Shown: positions 1 through 6,565, counted from the stretch's first letter. The stretch: DNA of 35,575 nt from Prochlorococcus marinus CUG1416 (GCF_017695965.1 NZ_JAAORM010000003.1:1-35575); one strand, 5' to 3'. The notes: generated by a model not told the origin, from the letters alone. Numbers and translations are program-made.

Positions 1-2
1 CT

Positions 3-86
3 CACCAACCGACTAAAAAAGATGTACGGTTTGATATACAAACATATACGGATAGAGGACCAACAATTAAATATGAAAATGGATAA
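3..86 (+). CDS. C-terminal fragment of a hypothetical protein, cut by the window edge
   Basis: One frame is open from the left edge to a TAA at 84-86 and encodes 27 residues ending in ...TIKYENG. Its composition (charged and aromatic residues, no low-complexity run) looks more protein-like than the other frames. I do not recognise it. Its start lies outside the window, so neither length nor family can be judged. Confidence 0.35.
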   Translation, partial: HQPTKKDVRFDIQTYTDRGPTIKYENG

Positions 87-378
87 AATGCAAAAGACTA
101 ATTTGAAAAAAAAATAATAATATTTGTATTATTTATCTACCTCTTAAAACCTTTTTATTATTCAAGATTTGAGCTTATTAACTAATGCGACTTTAAGATT
201 AATAACCAATATTATTTTTATGATCGGTTATGTAAATAATTTAATTCAAAACAAGGTTTGCAGTTTAATTTAATGGCTTTAAAAGTAATAAAGCAATATT
301 CTAAGTTACTTTAAAGCTTCTTTTTCAAAATCTTCAAATGCTATGTGACATATTTTTATCTCACACTCTTGCGATTAG
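87..378. other. Non-coding stretch
   Basis: This is AT-rich sequence with stops in all frames and no convincing gene, hairpin terminator or repeat. It separates the fragment at the left edge from the convergent Lys-rich gene. Confidence 0.5.
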
Positions 379-693
379 TTAATCTCTTTTCATATCTTTC
401 TTTTTTTTCTTTTTCTTATCTTTCTTTTTTTTCTTTACTTTTTCAAAAACCTCATCTGCTTTTTCTTCAATATTATCAAGCTTATTGGATAGTTTCTTTA
501 TCGCTTTTGCTTTGTCTTCTTTAACTAAAGTTTCTTTTGCCTCAATTACTTTAACTGAATCTTCTTTAACTAAAGTTTCTTTTAAGGTTTCCTTTTTAAC
601 TTCAAACTTTCCTTTAATGAAATTAGCTATAAAAATAAGAACAGGAATATGTGCTATACCACCTATTACAATTTTTGTTTCTGAATAAGCCAT
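379..693 (-). CDS. Lysine-rich protein with N-terminal membrane segment, hypothetical
   Basis: The 104-residue product has a hydrophobic stretch at about residues 8-26, then a charged, probably helical region, and ends in an almost pure lysine tail. The block KETLVKED occurs twice 15 residues apart, and the DNA behind it (515-538 and 560-583) is a perfect 24-bp direct repeat, so this part grew by a short tandem duplication. This suggests a membrane-anchored protein with a strongly basic cytoplasmic tail that could bind nucleic acid or another acidic partner, which is inference from composition only. I do not recognise a family. The start ATG is the only one that keeps the membrane segment. 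Confidence 0.6.
   Translation of the reverse strand: MAYSETKIVIGGIAHIPVLIFIANFIKGKFEVKKETLKETLVKEDSVKVIEAKETLVKEDKAKAIKKLSNKLDNIEEKADEVFEKVKKKKKDKKKKKKKDMKRD
515..583. repeat. Two 24-bp direct repeats, 45-bp period
   Basis: The 24 bases at 515-538 recur exactly at 560-583, inside the Lys-rich gene. The 45-bp period keeps the reading frame, so the repeat adds 15 residues. Confidence 0.8.
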
Positions 694-867
694 TTATTTA
701 TAAGTTAATAAGATTTGGAGTATTTAAGCATGCTTAGGCCTATTTTTTTATTTAGATTTGTTACTAGAACTCAGTCATATCAATAGCTTCAGTATATTTG
801 CTTATTGATAATAATAAATTTAGAGAGTTATATTCATTATCGGAATTTGTATTTGGTTTATTCTTAG

Positions 868-1132
868 ATGATTAGTTTTCTGAAAATGCTTAAAAGAAAA
901 ATAGATATTTATAAAGCAGAGACTCAATTAATATTTATCTTGGAGAATTATGAATGGGATGTTGATATCAAGGATTATGAAAAAGAAAGGTCAAAATGTA
1001 GAGACTTTAATCCTTGAAATGCTTAATACTTGCAGCATTTTTCCTATGAAAAAAAATTCTAGAAAATTACAATTAATTAGAGAAAACTCCTATGGTTGCT
1101 ATGCTTATTGGCAGATGGAAATTAAGTACTAA
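868..1132 (+). pseudogene. Small conserved-looking gene broken by a +1 frameshift near 1015
   Basis: Reading from ATG 868 (or 886) gives a good protein-like sequence (...ENYEWDVDIKDYEK... to ...CRDFNP) that stops at TGA 1015-1017. The next frame continues smoothly (EMLNTCSIFPMKKNS...) to TAA 1130-1132. Skipping one T at about 1014-1015 joins them as DFNP-EMLN and gives one 81- or 87-residue protein. An alternative is a separate 60-residue gene from ATG 950, which does have a GGAG ribosome site at 942-945, but its first 20 residues look like a shadow of the other frame. The stop overlaps the start of the next gene (TAATG), so all three genes were probably one operon. Function unknown. Confidence 0.5.
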
Positions 1133-1281
1133 TGAAGGAATTACACGAAAATACTATTGATCAAATAAGAACTCTTCTTAGGTATTTGAGTGAAACAGAT
1201 CTATTGAAAAATAAAGATATTCTTATGTGTTTAGATGTTATAGCGAGGGAGTATGGAGGAGAAGTTATAGATAAGAATTAA
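1132..1281 (+). CDS. Hypothetical 49-residue protein
   Basis: The ATG overlaps the stop of the gene before it, and its own stop TAA is followed immediately by the ATG of the next gene. This tight packing supports a real translated gene. The product is soluble and charged with a helical look (HENTIDQIRTLLRYLSE) and has no membrane segment or cysteine motif. I do not recognise it. It is probably co-transcribed and translationally coupled with its neighbours. Confidence 0.55.
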   Translation: MKELHENTIDQIRTLLRYLSETDLLKNKDILMCLDVIAREYGGEVIDKN

Positions 1282-1467
1282 ATGGCGAATCCAGATCAAA
1301 AAACAATATTGCTAGAACAAGTTTATGACGAAATTAAAGTCATATGCACCAAGTTCCAACACGAATCTGGAGCTACAGATATGGAAATAAAAACTCTACT
1401 AAGAGAACTTGCTAGGGTTTGGGAAAATAATATTGATGACGATTACGACATAGATTGGGAAGTCTAA
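1282..1467 (+). CDS. Hypothetical acidic 61-residue protein
   Basis: Third gene of a compact three-gene run; its ATG directly follows the stop of the previous gene. The product is acidic with a helical centre (QVYDEIKVICTKFQHE) and an Asp-rich C-terminus (NNIDDDYDIDWEV). No signal peptide or membrane segment is visible. It belongs to no family I recognise. Its coupling to the two upstream genes suggests a shared role in the island. Confidence 0.6.
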   Translation: MANPDQKTILLEQVYDEIKVICTKFQHESGATDMEIKTLLRELARVWENNIDDDYDIDWEV

Positions 1468-1740
1468 ATAACTATTTTCTACATTGTTTTAGTTAGAGAT
1501 TCTGATTTAAGTAATAATAGCTATAGAGATTCTTATGCAGAAAACACTTGCTAATTTCTTCTACTGGTTATTGATGAAGATAGCTGAAAGTTACTATGGT
1601 GAATAGAGAAAAAAATAAGAAGAAGTTCACTATACTTGTAATTCTTTAAATTAACTATTCCATAAATAATTAAGAAGATTTACTCTTTTTGAAAACTAAG
1701 AGTACTTCTAACTTTGTAGTAGAAATATAATAAGGAGATA

Positions 1741-1860
1741 ATTATCGAAGTTCTTCAATTAACACTTAGCGTCTCAGGTTTAATTAGTATCATATTATTT
1801 TTATTTCTTTCTTCAGATAAAGCAAATACCAAGAATTTAAATTTAAAAGAAAATTATTAA
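1741..1860 (+). CDS. Possible 39-residue membrane peptide with a non-AUG start
   Basis: A clear ribosome site AAGGAG (1732-1737) precedes an open frame with no ATG, GTG or TTG start. The candidates are ATA 1738, ATT 1741 or ATC 1744. The frame encodes a hydrophobic helix (LQLTLSVSGLISIILFLFL) and a polar tail ending at TAA 1858-1860, a typical layout for a single-span membrane peptide. Either it starts at ATT or ATA, or its start codon has mutated and the gene is dead. Spacing favours ATT or ATC. Family unknown. Confidence 0.4.
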   Translation: MIEVLQLTLSVSGLISIILFLFLSSDKANTKNLNLKENY

Positions 1861-1881
1861 TCTATTATACAAGGAAAAAAC

Positions 1882-2016
1882 TTGGCACAAAGTAGATCAA
1901 ATTTTTTAGATTTATCAATACTTTTAGCGCTCCTTTTCCAATATGGGGCTAGTTCAAATATTTATAAAGGCTTGCAAATATTGATCGTAGCGACAGAATT
2001 AGAAACTGCGACCTAG
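1882..2016 (+). CDS. Possible 44-residue peptide whose end is encoded by a tRNA remnant
   Basis: A TTG start with AAGGA six bases upstream (1871-1875) opens a frame with a hydrophobic centre (LDLSILLALLFQYGASS) that ends at TAG 2014-2016. The last 10 codons lie in the reverse-strand tRNA-Pro fragment at 1985-2016, so the original C-terminus was probably replaced when an element integrated. It may be a truncated gene rather than a functional one. No family recognised. Confidence 0.4.
   Translation: MAQSRSNFLDLSILLALLFQYGASSNIYKGLQILIVATELETAT
1985..2016 (-). tRNA. Partial tRNA-Pro 3' end (remnant A)
   Basis: Read on the minus strand this carries a variable-loop part, a T-arm (GCAG-TTTCTAAT-TCTGT) and the 3' acceptor strand CGCTACG followed by the discriminator A. 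It matches the remnant at 7014-7045 at 28 of 32 positions. There is no anticodon arm or 5' half, so it cannot be a working tRNA. It is best read as a scar of integration at a tRNA-Pro gene. Confidence 0.7.
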
Positions 2017-2039
2017 AACTTTTGGAGGTGTGAGAATTA

Positions 2040-2321
2040 TTGATTGACAGTAGATCTAAAATTGGAGCAATAAAACCATATTTTTTATTATTTATGTTGA
2101 GAAAAAAAGAAAAACAAACTTTATCAAGACTCTTTCTTTTGGGTGTTGGTGCCCCAATTGGGCTTGATCGCTTCTACGAAGGAGATGTAACAGGTGGATT
2201 CTTAGCAATTTTGGGCTTTCTTTTCGCTTTGATAACAGTGGTGGGTTTGTTGGTATGGATCTTTCCGTTTATTTCTAAAACTTTTCGTTTGCTAAGAGAA
2301 TTTGAAGATGCAGAAGACTAA
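2040..2321 (+). CDS. TM2-domain membrane protein
   Basis: The 93-residue product has the TM2 pattern: a first membrane segment LSRLFLLGVGAPIGL, the loop motif GLDRFYEG (residues 41-48), then a second long hydrophobic segment (about 52-78) and a charged tail. TM2 proteins are small two-span membrane proteins of unknown biochemical role. The start is a TTG 12 bases after GGAGG (2023-2027); the ATG at 2094 (residue 19) is a reasonable alternative giving 75 residues, since the domain begins after it. The tRNA-Pro remnant A lies directly upstream, so this gene was probably brought in or re-promoted by an integration event. Confidence 0.75.
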   Translation: MIDSRSKIGAIKPYFLLFMLRKKEKQTLSRLFLLGVGAPIGLDRFYEGDVTGGFLAILGFLFALITVVGLLVWIFPFISKTFRLLREFEDAED

Positions 2322-2333
2322 ATTAAACGCTTA

Positions 2334-2420
2334 ATGATCTCCCTGCTGGCTTCTTTCGCTTTACCTACTGCTATCAATACTGATTTTGCTCCTGCAGATT
2401 TAAATCCAGAACAGAGGTGA
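2334..2420 (+). pseudogene. Truncated secreted-protein N-terminus
   Basis: The 28-residue frame starts MISLLASFALPTAINT, a typical picocyanobacterial signal peptide, and stops after a dozen more residues. In frame upstream, Ile-Lys-Arg-Leu precedes it, which suggests the original start (ATG) is now ATT at 2322. It begins 12 bases after the TM2 gene. The mature part of the protein is missing, so it is probably a broken gene, though a tiny exported peptide cannot be excluded. Confidence 0.4.
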
Positions 2421-2523
2421 AAAGCAAATCGATAGCGAGATTGGACATTAAATTAACCTCATTTAATTTTTTATAAATCCATAACGGCAAATTATATATT
2501 TAATAGAGTTTAAATTCTTATTT

Positions 2524-2688
2524 TTATCGATCGAAATCCTTTGGTAATGGTCTCAGCTCACAACTGTCAACGCATTCTTCTAAAGAGTTTTCAGAATTAA
2601 TCTTTAGTTCGCAACTACGAAGACAATCATAAAAGGCATACTTAGGGTCTAATTCATTTTTGAAGTGTTTATTTCTAAATGTATTCAT
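2524..2688 (-). CDS. Small protein with paired Cys motifs, hypothetical
   Basis: From the ATG at 2688, which has an AAAGGGG ribosome site seven bases upstream, the product is 54 residues. It carries two similar blocks, CLRSCELK and CVDSCELR, so four cysteines in two CxxxC pairs could form disulfides or bind a metal. The longer frame from 2718 overlaps the upstream gene more and lacks a better ribosome site. Its first residues (MNTFRNKHFK) resemble those of the gene just upstream (MSTYKTKYFK), so the two may derive from a duplication. Function unknown. Confidence 0.6.
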   Translation of the reverse strand: MNTFRNKHFKNELDPKYAFYDCLRSCELKINSENSLEECVDSCELRPLPKDFDR

Positions 2689-2800
2689 GGTTAAACCCCT
2701 TTCGCTTTTTGTTTTCAAGTTGATTAATTAATTCGTCTAACCAAATGGTGTTATTAATGTTTTTTGCTTTTTTGAAGTATTTCGTTTTATATGTACTCAT
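2675..2800 (-). CDS. Small basic 41-residue protein, hypothetical
   Basis: ATG at 2800 preceded by GAGG. The product begins MSTYKTKYFKKAKN and is lysine-rich with no membrane segment. It overlaps the start of the downstream Cys-motif gene by 14 bases in another frame, so the pair is translationally coupled. The N-terminus resembles that of its neighbour, and the rest differs. No family recognised. Confidence 0.5.
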   Translation of the reverse strand: MSTYKTKYFKKAKNINNTIWLDELINQLENKKRKGFNHEYI

Positions 2801-3033
2801 TAAGTTAAACCTCAATCAGTTGATCTAACATAAATGTGATGGTCTAAATTTCCTAGAGCAAAAATACTGATTATGAAAATAATGAAATATTTAAAATTCG
2901 ATAGTAGAAAAAAAACTGTGAAAAATAAATTTTTTTTAAATGAATTCTAAATCCGTTATTTATATATAAGGTTAAATTTTTCACTGGTTTAATTTTTCTC
3001 ATTGTATATATAGAGAAATAAGGAGTAATTTTT

Positions 3034-3153
3034 ATGAAATTTTTACAGGAGCTTTGGCAGAATCATCATGACCCATACCATGCAATTCTTGGTATTGGAG
3101 GAGTAATAGTATTGTTGGTAATTTATAATCGATTACTCAATAAATATCAGTAG
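3034..3153 (+). CDS. Single-span membrane peptide, 39 residues
   Basis: A perfect AAGGAG site stands nine bases before the ATG. The product has a polar His-rich start (LWQNHHDPYH), one hydrophobic helix (AILGIGGVIVLLVIYN) and a short basic end. It is followed 10 bases later by the DUF1651 gene and probably shares its transcript. The layout resembles small photosynthetic-membrane subunits, but I cannot assign it to one. Confidence 0.65.
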   Translation: MKFLQELWQNHHDPYHAILGIGGVIVLLVIYNRLLNKYQ

Positions 3154-3163
3154 TATTTTTTAA

Positions 3164-3427
3164 ATGAATAGAGACTCTAGAAAGGTAACTGAAGAAGCAT
3201 GGTTAATATGTCCTAACTGGACTGAGGTAAGACGTTTTACAAAGAATAAGAATAATAAGGATAAGTTTTTTGAGTATATGTTTATTGATAGTGGGATAGT
3301 TGTTGGATCAAGTGGAGAAGCTCCACCGCTTATGAAAACAAGAAAAGAAATAAAAATAGATGAAGCTAGGAAGGAGTATCAACAATTAATTACTGCAGGT
3401 TGGCAAGTTACTGAGCCAAGATGGTAA
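3164..3427 (+). CDS. DUF1651-family protein
   Basis: The 87-residue product shows the picocyanobacterial DUF1651 layout: an N-terminal Trp-containing strand, then a GEAPPLMKTRKEI block (about 56-68), an alpha-helical Ala/Leu segment and the ending GWQVTEPRW. DUF1651 proteins are small, often multi-copy in Prochlorococcus and Synechococcus islands, and have no known function. Start ATG 3164 is the first in frame. It follows the small membrane peptide closely and is the last clear forward gene before a tRNA-Pro remnant. Confidence 0.75.
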   Translation: MNRDSRKVTEEAWLICPNWTEVRRFTKNKNNKDKFFEYMFIDSGIVVGSSGEAPPLMKTRKEIKIDEARKEYQQLITAGWQVTEPRW

Positions 3428-3549
3428 GCCCCTGAGGGGTATCTTAGAGGATTATAGCTACCCTTACATCTACCCCTTGGGTCATGAGACTAGTAGACAA
3501 TAAAAAAGCGCGTATGGGTAACTCGCTAGTATGAATTGGTTTTTAAGAG

Positions 3550-3606
3550 TCGGGGAGACAGGATTTGAACCTGCGACCTAGTGCTCCCAATGCATTTGCG
3601 CCGATA
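3550..3606 (-). tRNA. Partial tRNA-Pro(TGG), longest remnant (B)
   Basis: On the minus strand it holds part of the D-arm (GGCGCAAA), an anticodon arm with loop ATTGGGA (anticodon TGG; one stem mismatch), the variable loop, a standard T-arm (GCAGG-TTCAAAT-CCTGT) and the acceptor strand CTCCCCG plus discriminator A. The 5' acceptor strand and most of the D-arm are absent, so it is a 3' fragment. It shares 31 of 35 positions with the remnant at 7014. A GCTATAAAT motif follows at 3609-3617. Confidence 0.75.
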
Positions 3607-3684
3607 AGGCTATAAATGAGACTTATAGTCATATCAGGGCTTTTAAGAAATAAAGTATGGTCTAATTCGGAATAATTAGCCTTA

Positions 3685-3705
3685 TTTTGGGTGCATTTTG
3701 GGTGC
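3685..3705. repeat. Pair of TTTTGGGTGC direct repeats, 11-bp period
   Basis: TTTTGGGTGC occurs at 3685-3694 and again at 3696-3705, one helical turn apart, about 90 bp beyond the anticodon side of tRNA remnant B. Adjacent short direct repeats beside an attachment site are what tyrosine-recombinase arm sites look like. This reading is inference, and no integrase gene lies in the window. Confidence 0.5.
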
Positions 3706-3728
3706 CTAAATATTTAAGTTTAGAAATA

Positions 3729-4598
3729 TTAGAAAGTATTGAAAACTGGTTTAAATGGAGCTGAACCAAAATCCTCTGGGACTCCTGAATTTGTAAAAGC
3801 TATTCCATATCCACCATCTGAAACTTGAAGTTCAACTTCCACCCCATTTACTCCATCATTAATAACAACAGGAGAACCCGAATTAGTCTCAAATACACCT
3901 ACTAATCTTGTTACTGAAGAAGCATTAGCGGCCCTTGTTAGACTGCTATCAGTAAGTAGTGCTGAAACTTTCCCACCTGTCGGCATATTCTCAGGACCAA
4001 AGTCGGGCTCAAAACTTTCATCAAAAGAATCCAACTCTTCTGTATGATCAACTGCTGTACAACCTACTGATGAATTTACTCCTCCATCATTTGTTGAACA
4101 ATAAACAGAGCCGTCAAGTGATATTGATCCTCTCAATCCAAATTCATTCAAAATAGTAATATAAGCATGCGTATAAGTTGCATTGGCTGGTCTAGTTGAA
4201 GCTGATGGCAATGGGACTGTTTTGCCTGCCAGATCAGCTGTAGATCCACTAGTAGAGACCATTGTTACTTCACAATTATCTTTACTAAATGTCTTAGGGG
4301 TTCCAGAGATAGGATTTTGAGTGCATAATCCCATCTCATAAATGACAATCTCAAATTTGTCAGGTGAACCTAGACAATAATAATTAAAACTACTTAAAGC
4401 TGATGCAGTTTGGGTATTATTTTCGGAAAAAATATTTTTCTGTAAAGTAGTCTGAGTTAATTTATCTTTGCAAAGAGCTGGGGATGAAGCTTTAGCAGAA
4501 TTTGTATTGGTTGTTAATCCCAATAATGCTGCTCCAATAGCAACTGAACTAGAGGCACTTATGAATCTTTGTTGAAATGATTTTCTGAATTTTTTCAT
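3729..4598 (-). CDS. Secreted cysteine-containing protein, hypothetical
   Basis: The 289-residue product has a long basic signal peptide (about 1-38, ending NSAKA) and a mature part rich in Ser, Thr, Gly and Asn with few lysines, typical of an exported all-beta protein. Six cysteines in the mature chain (ALCKD, YYCLG, GLCTQ, DNCEV, VYCST, VGCTA) could form disulfides. It lies 73 bp downstream of an inverse-autotransporter barrel on the same strand, so the two are likely co-transcribed, and it could be the surface partner of that barrel. It ends in Phe (VFNTF), as many outer-membrane-targeted proteins do. I know no function for it; similar secreted proteins occur in marine picocyanobacteria as far as I recall. 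Confidence 0.75.
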   Translation of the reverse strand: MKKFRKSFQQRFISASSSVAIGAALLGLTTNTNSAKASSPALCKDKLTQTTLQKNIFSENNTQTASALSSFNYYCLGSPDKFEIVIYEMGLCTQNPISGTPKTFSKDNCEVTMVSTSGSTADLAGKTVPLPSASTRPANATYTHAYITILNEFGLRGSISLDGSVYCSTNDGGVNSSVGCTAVDHTEELDSFDESFEPDFGPENMPTGGKVSALLTDSSLTRAANASSVTRLVGVFETNSGSPVVINDGVNGVEVELQVSDGGYGIAFTNSGVPEDFGSAPFKPVFNTF

Positions 4599-4671
4599 TA
4601 TGGGTTCTAGATTTTTTAGTTTTAAAGGGTTGAAAAATTAAAAATTGAAAGAAATTGTAAACTCAAAATAA

Positions 4672-5787
4672 TCAATTTCCTTTGGCTCTATTTTGGAATG
4701 TTCCAGATGATCTTTCTAAAAGAACATCAAATTTACGTTTTACTGGTTGAGTCATTTGAGTAATCATATTTTTCTTATAATTTGATTTCTCAAACTTCAC
4801 AGGACTTCCAGTGATATTCATTCTTAATCCAAAGAAAGTCTCATCTGTTCCAGGTAGAGAAGTATTCACAGTTGTTGATGCTGCAGAAATTTCATTAGAG
4901 ACGTAAGCTTCTAAACCGATGTGAGGAGTTGCCTGCCAACTTACTGATCCTTCTAGTCCAGAATTATCTTGGGTATTTTTGTAATCCCAGTTAAATCCTC
5001 TTACAAAAAAAGCAAGTTCAGGATTATTTGGAAGTCTGTAGCCTAGTTCCACATCCCATCCTGGTACTACTCTCTCTTTGTAAGAAACACCTTTTATAGT
5101 TACGTCCTTTTCATCAGTTATTGACATATACCAGTTATTCCTAAATTCAAAATCTTTCCAGAAGTATTCTCCACCTAATCCAAGTCTGCTATGGGCATCA
5201 CTATAATCTGTCATTCTGTAATCCCAGAACGCATTAGCTCCAACCATAGAAATATCATTGGGACGATTTCTAATCCCTAACCCAAGGTTAATGGTGGAAC
5301 CATCTGCATTTGTAGCAGTAGCAAATCTTGCTTGAGAGAAGGCAAGAGTCTTTAAATCACCCTCATCATCTTTTGCAAGTTCACTAAGTTTCATCAAACT
5401 ATTTATTGAGAAGCTTGTATCTGATTCCGTTCCGCCTGAAATATTTACAGAAGTTTGAGCAAAAAATGGAATTTTCTGTATCTCACCATTTGCTTTTGCA
5501 TTTGCAAAATTAAATCCAGCGTCAACTAATAATCTATTGAGATCATTCGCCATGATGCTCGTATATTCACTGCCTTCTGCACCATCATTCATTAATGGAA
5601 CAAATTTGGTTGAATAAGTTGCTCCATTAATTATGTATTCATCTAGTTTGTCTTTTGGTTGATATTTATTTTGTTCACTTGCAACTTCATTAAGTTTGAT
5701 ATTCTTAAATTCATATTCATTAGCTTCAACTGAAGTTAATGGGATAAAAGCAAATGAGGTAAGGGAAAGTAACTTTAATAATTTCAA
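4672..5787 (-). CDS. Inverse autotransporter (intimin/invasin-type) beta-barrel without passenger
   Basis: The 371-residue protein has a signal peptide (about 1-22), a periplasmic-type region (about 25-145) and a barrel from about residue 148 to 327. The barrel carries the family hallmarks in order: FSQARF, INLGLGIR, MVGANAFWDY, HSRLGLGGEYFW, the ERVVPGWDVELGYRLP block (238-253) and alternating aromatic strands. After the barrel comes a short tail with the conserved-looking end PVKRKFDVLLE (348-358), then the protein stops. Intimins and invasins normally continue into Ig-like passenger domains, which are absent here. The next gene encodes a separate secreted protein, which suggests a split system. 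It should insert in the outer membrane. The family assignment is firm; the lack of a passenger is seen directly. Confidence 0.85.
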   Translation of the reverse strand: MKLLKLLSLTSFAFIPLTSVEANEYEFKNIKLNEVASEQNKYQPKDKLDEYIINGATYSTKFVPLMNDGAEGSEYTSIMANDLNRLLVDAGFNFANAKANGEIQKIPFFAQTSVNISGGTESDTSFSINSLMKLSELAKDDEGDLKTLAFSQARFATATNADGSTINLGLGIRNRPNDISMVGANAFWDYRMTDYSDAHSRLGLGGEYFWKDFEFRNNWYMSITDEKDVTIKGVSYKERVVPGWDVELGYRLPNNPELAFFVRGFNWDYKNTQDNSGLEGSVSWQATPHIGLEAYVSNEISAASTTVNTSLPGTDETFFGLRMNITGSPVKFEKSNYKKNMITQMTQPVKRKFDVLLERSSGTFQNRAKGN

Positions 5788-5866
5788 TGATAAAAATTAA
5801 ATCATACTTAAAATAACAAATCTTTTTTAAAAAAATATTAATTAATTCTTTAAAAAAAGAATATAT

Positions 5867-5893
5867 GGTTGCATTTTGGGTGCAACCTTTTTT
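5867..5893 (+). terminator. Rho-independent terminator
   Basis: A perfect 7-bp stem GGTTGCA / TGCAACC with loop TTTTGGG is followed by six T. It reads on the plus strand, yet no plus-strand gene lies just upstream. It may protect the barrel gene promoter from, or mark the end of, lost transcription. The loop repeats part of the TTTTGGGTGC motif seen at 3685. Confidence 0.6.
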
Positions 5894-5935
5894 GGTTGTA
5901 ATTTATTATTAGCTGAGACTTACTGCTATAACTGA

Positions 5936-5970
5936 TTTGAGCGATACGATTTGAACGTACGACCTAGTGC
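5936..5970 (-). tRNA. Partial tRNA-Pro-like 3' end (remnant C)
   Basis: It aligns with the remnant at 7014-7048 at 27 of 35 positions. The T-stem differs at two base pairs, but both partners changed together (GTACG / CGTAT), so pairing is kept. The acceptor strand is degraded (CGCTCAA) and no anticodon arm is readable. The motif GCTATAACT lies just beside it at 5925-5933, as for remnant D. Confidence 0.6.
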
Positions 5971-6089
5971 TTTTGCAAAACTTATCACAAACAGAAGATT
6001 TGGTTACCGTTGAGGATTTTGATTATTGGTATGCTGAACCTGCTATTATTCTTCAACATTTAAAAAGTTCAATATTGAAAAATAACTAA
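5967..6089 (+). pseudogene. Protein C-terminus fused to a tRNA remnant
   Basis: The frame is open from just after a TGA inside the tRNA remnant and could start at GTG 5967. It encodes 40 residues with a convincing protein character (EDLVTVEDFDYWYAEPAI...). Most likely it is the surviving C-terminus of a gene whose front was lost at the integration scar; a short new gene from GTG is the alternative. It overlaps the end of the convergent 77-residue gene by four bases. No family recognised. Confidence 0.4.
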
Positions 6090-6319
6090 TTTTCTATACC
6101 ACCCGCTACTTTTCGTTCCGCAAGTCGTTTTTTTAGTATTGCATAAGCTTCTGAAGCCCATTCTCGAGGTACTCGTAAATCATCTAAATAAACATCTAAC
6201 TTCTCTCTAAGTGATTTGCCTATTTTAAATACTTCTTCAAATCCCAAATAAATTACTAAAAGCACCTTCGTTATGTTTACTGCAACAGCTGCTATCTTTT
6301 CAATTCTTTGATCTTGCAT
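6086..6319 (-). CDS. 77-residue paralog family protein, copy 1
   Basis: The product has a hydrophobic N-terminal helix (about 9-27), the motif FKIGK, and an amphipathic, charged C-terminal half (EWASEAYAILKKRL). It is 51 of 77 residues identical to the gene at 8395-8628, on the other strand. The start overlaps the end of the upstream HTH gene by 28 bases in another frame, so the two are translationally coupled. A membrane-attached or membrane-remodelling role is possible from the helix layout, but nothing proves it. I know no named family. Confidence 0.7.
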   Translation of the reverse strand: MQDQRIEKIAAVAVNITKVLLVIYLGFEEVFKIGKSLREKLDVYLDDLRVPREWASEAYAILKKRLAERKVAGGIEN

Positions 6320-6489
6320 TTGAACTTATTCAAGTCAACTAAAATTACCAGTTCTAAGAGATTATGCAAATGTTTTTGAGATAATATATTTGAAATTGGA
6401 TTTAAAGATAATATATTCCGTAATAGATAAAAAGAATTTCTACTTTTAAATCCTAGAGCTTTTGTGGCCTCGCTAATTGTGCATTGCAT
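6292..6489 (-). CDS. Small putative HTH DNA-binding protein
   Basis: The 65-residue product begins MQCTISEATKALGFKSRNSF, the pattern of a short winged-helix or excisionase-like DNA-binding start (a helix, a turn at Gly, then a recognition-helix-like segment). The rest is hydrophobic and basic. It is coupled to copy 1 of the 77-residue family downstream, and a decayed version of its 3' half lies in front of copy 2. With tRNA integration scars on both sides it could be a directionality factor or regulator of a mobile element; that is inference. Confidence 0.5.
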   Translation of the reverse strand: MQCTISEATKALGFKSRNSFYLLRNILSLNPISNILSQKHLHNLLELVILVDLNKFKCKIKELKR

Positions 6490-6565
6490 AGTAAATAAAC
6501 GTGAAATTTTAAATAAAATACCTATTTCAACGGTATTATATTTAGCAAATTACACTTTTAAAAAA

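Noticed and set aside
485-688. Plus-strand open frame opposite the Lys-rich gene
   Set aside because: It is antisense to a better-supported gene and its Leu/Ser/Phe-rich sequence is just the complement of the lysine codons and repeats.
2872-2950. Short frame with ATG near 2882 (about 22 residues, Lys-rich)
   Set aside because: No ribosome site and composition indistinguishable from the AT-rich background.
3429-3439. CCCCTGAGGGG hairpin after the DUF1651 gene
   Set aside because: The loop is only three bases and no T-run follows, so it is not convincing as a terminator.
3550-3606. A complete tRNA gene
   Set aside because: The 5' acceptor strand and most of the D-arm cannot be found upstream, so only a 3' fragment is present.
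3959-4156. Plus-strand frame inside the secreted-protein gene
   Set aside because: Low-complexity Leu/His/Asn sequence, antisense to a gene with a signal peptide and long open frame.
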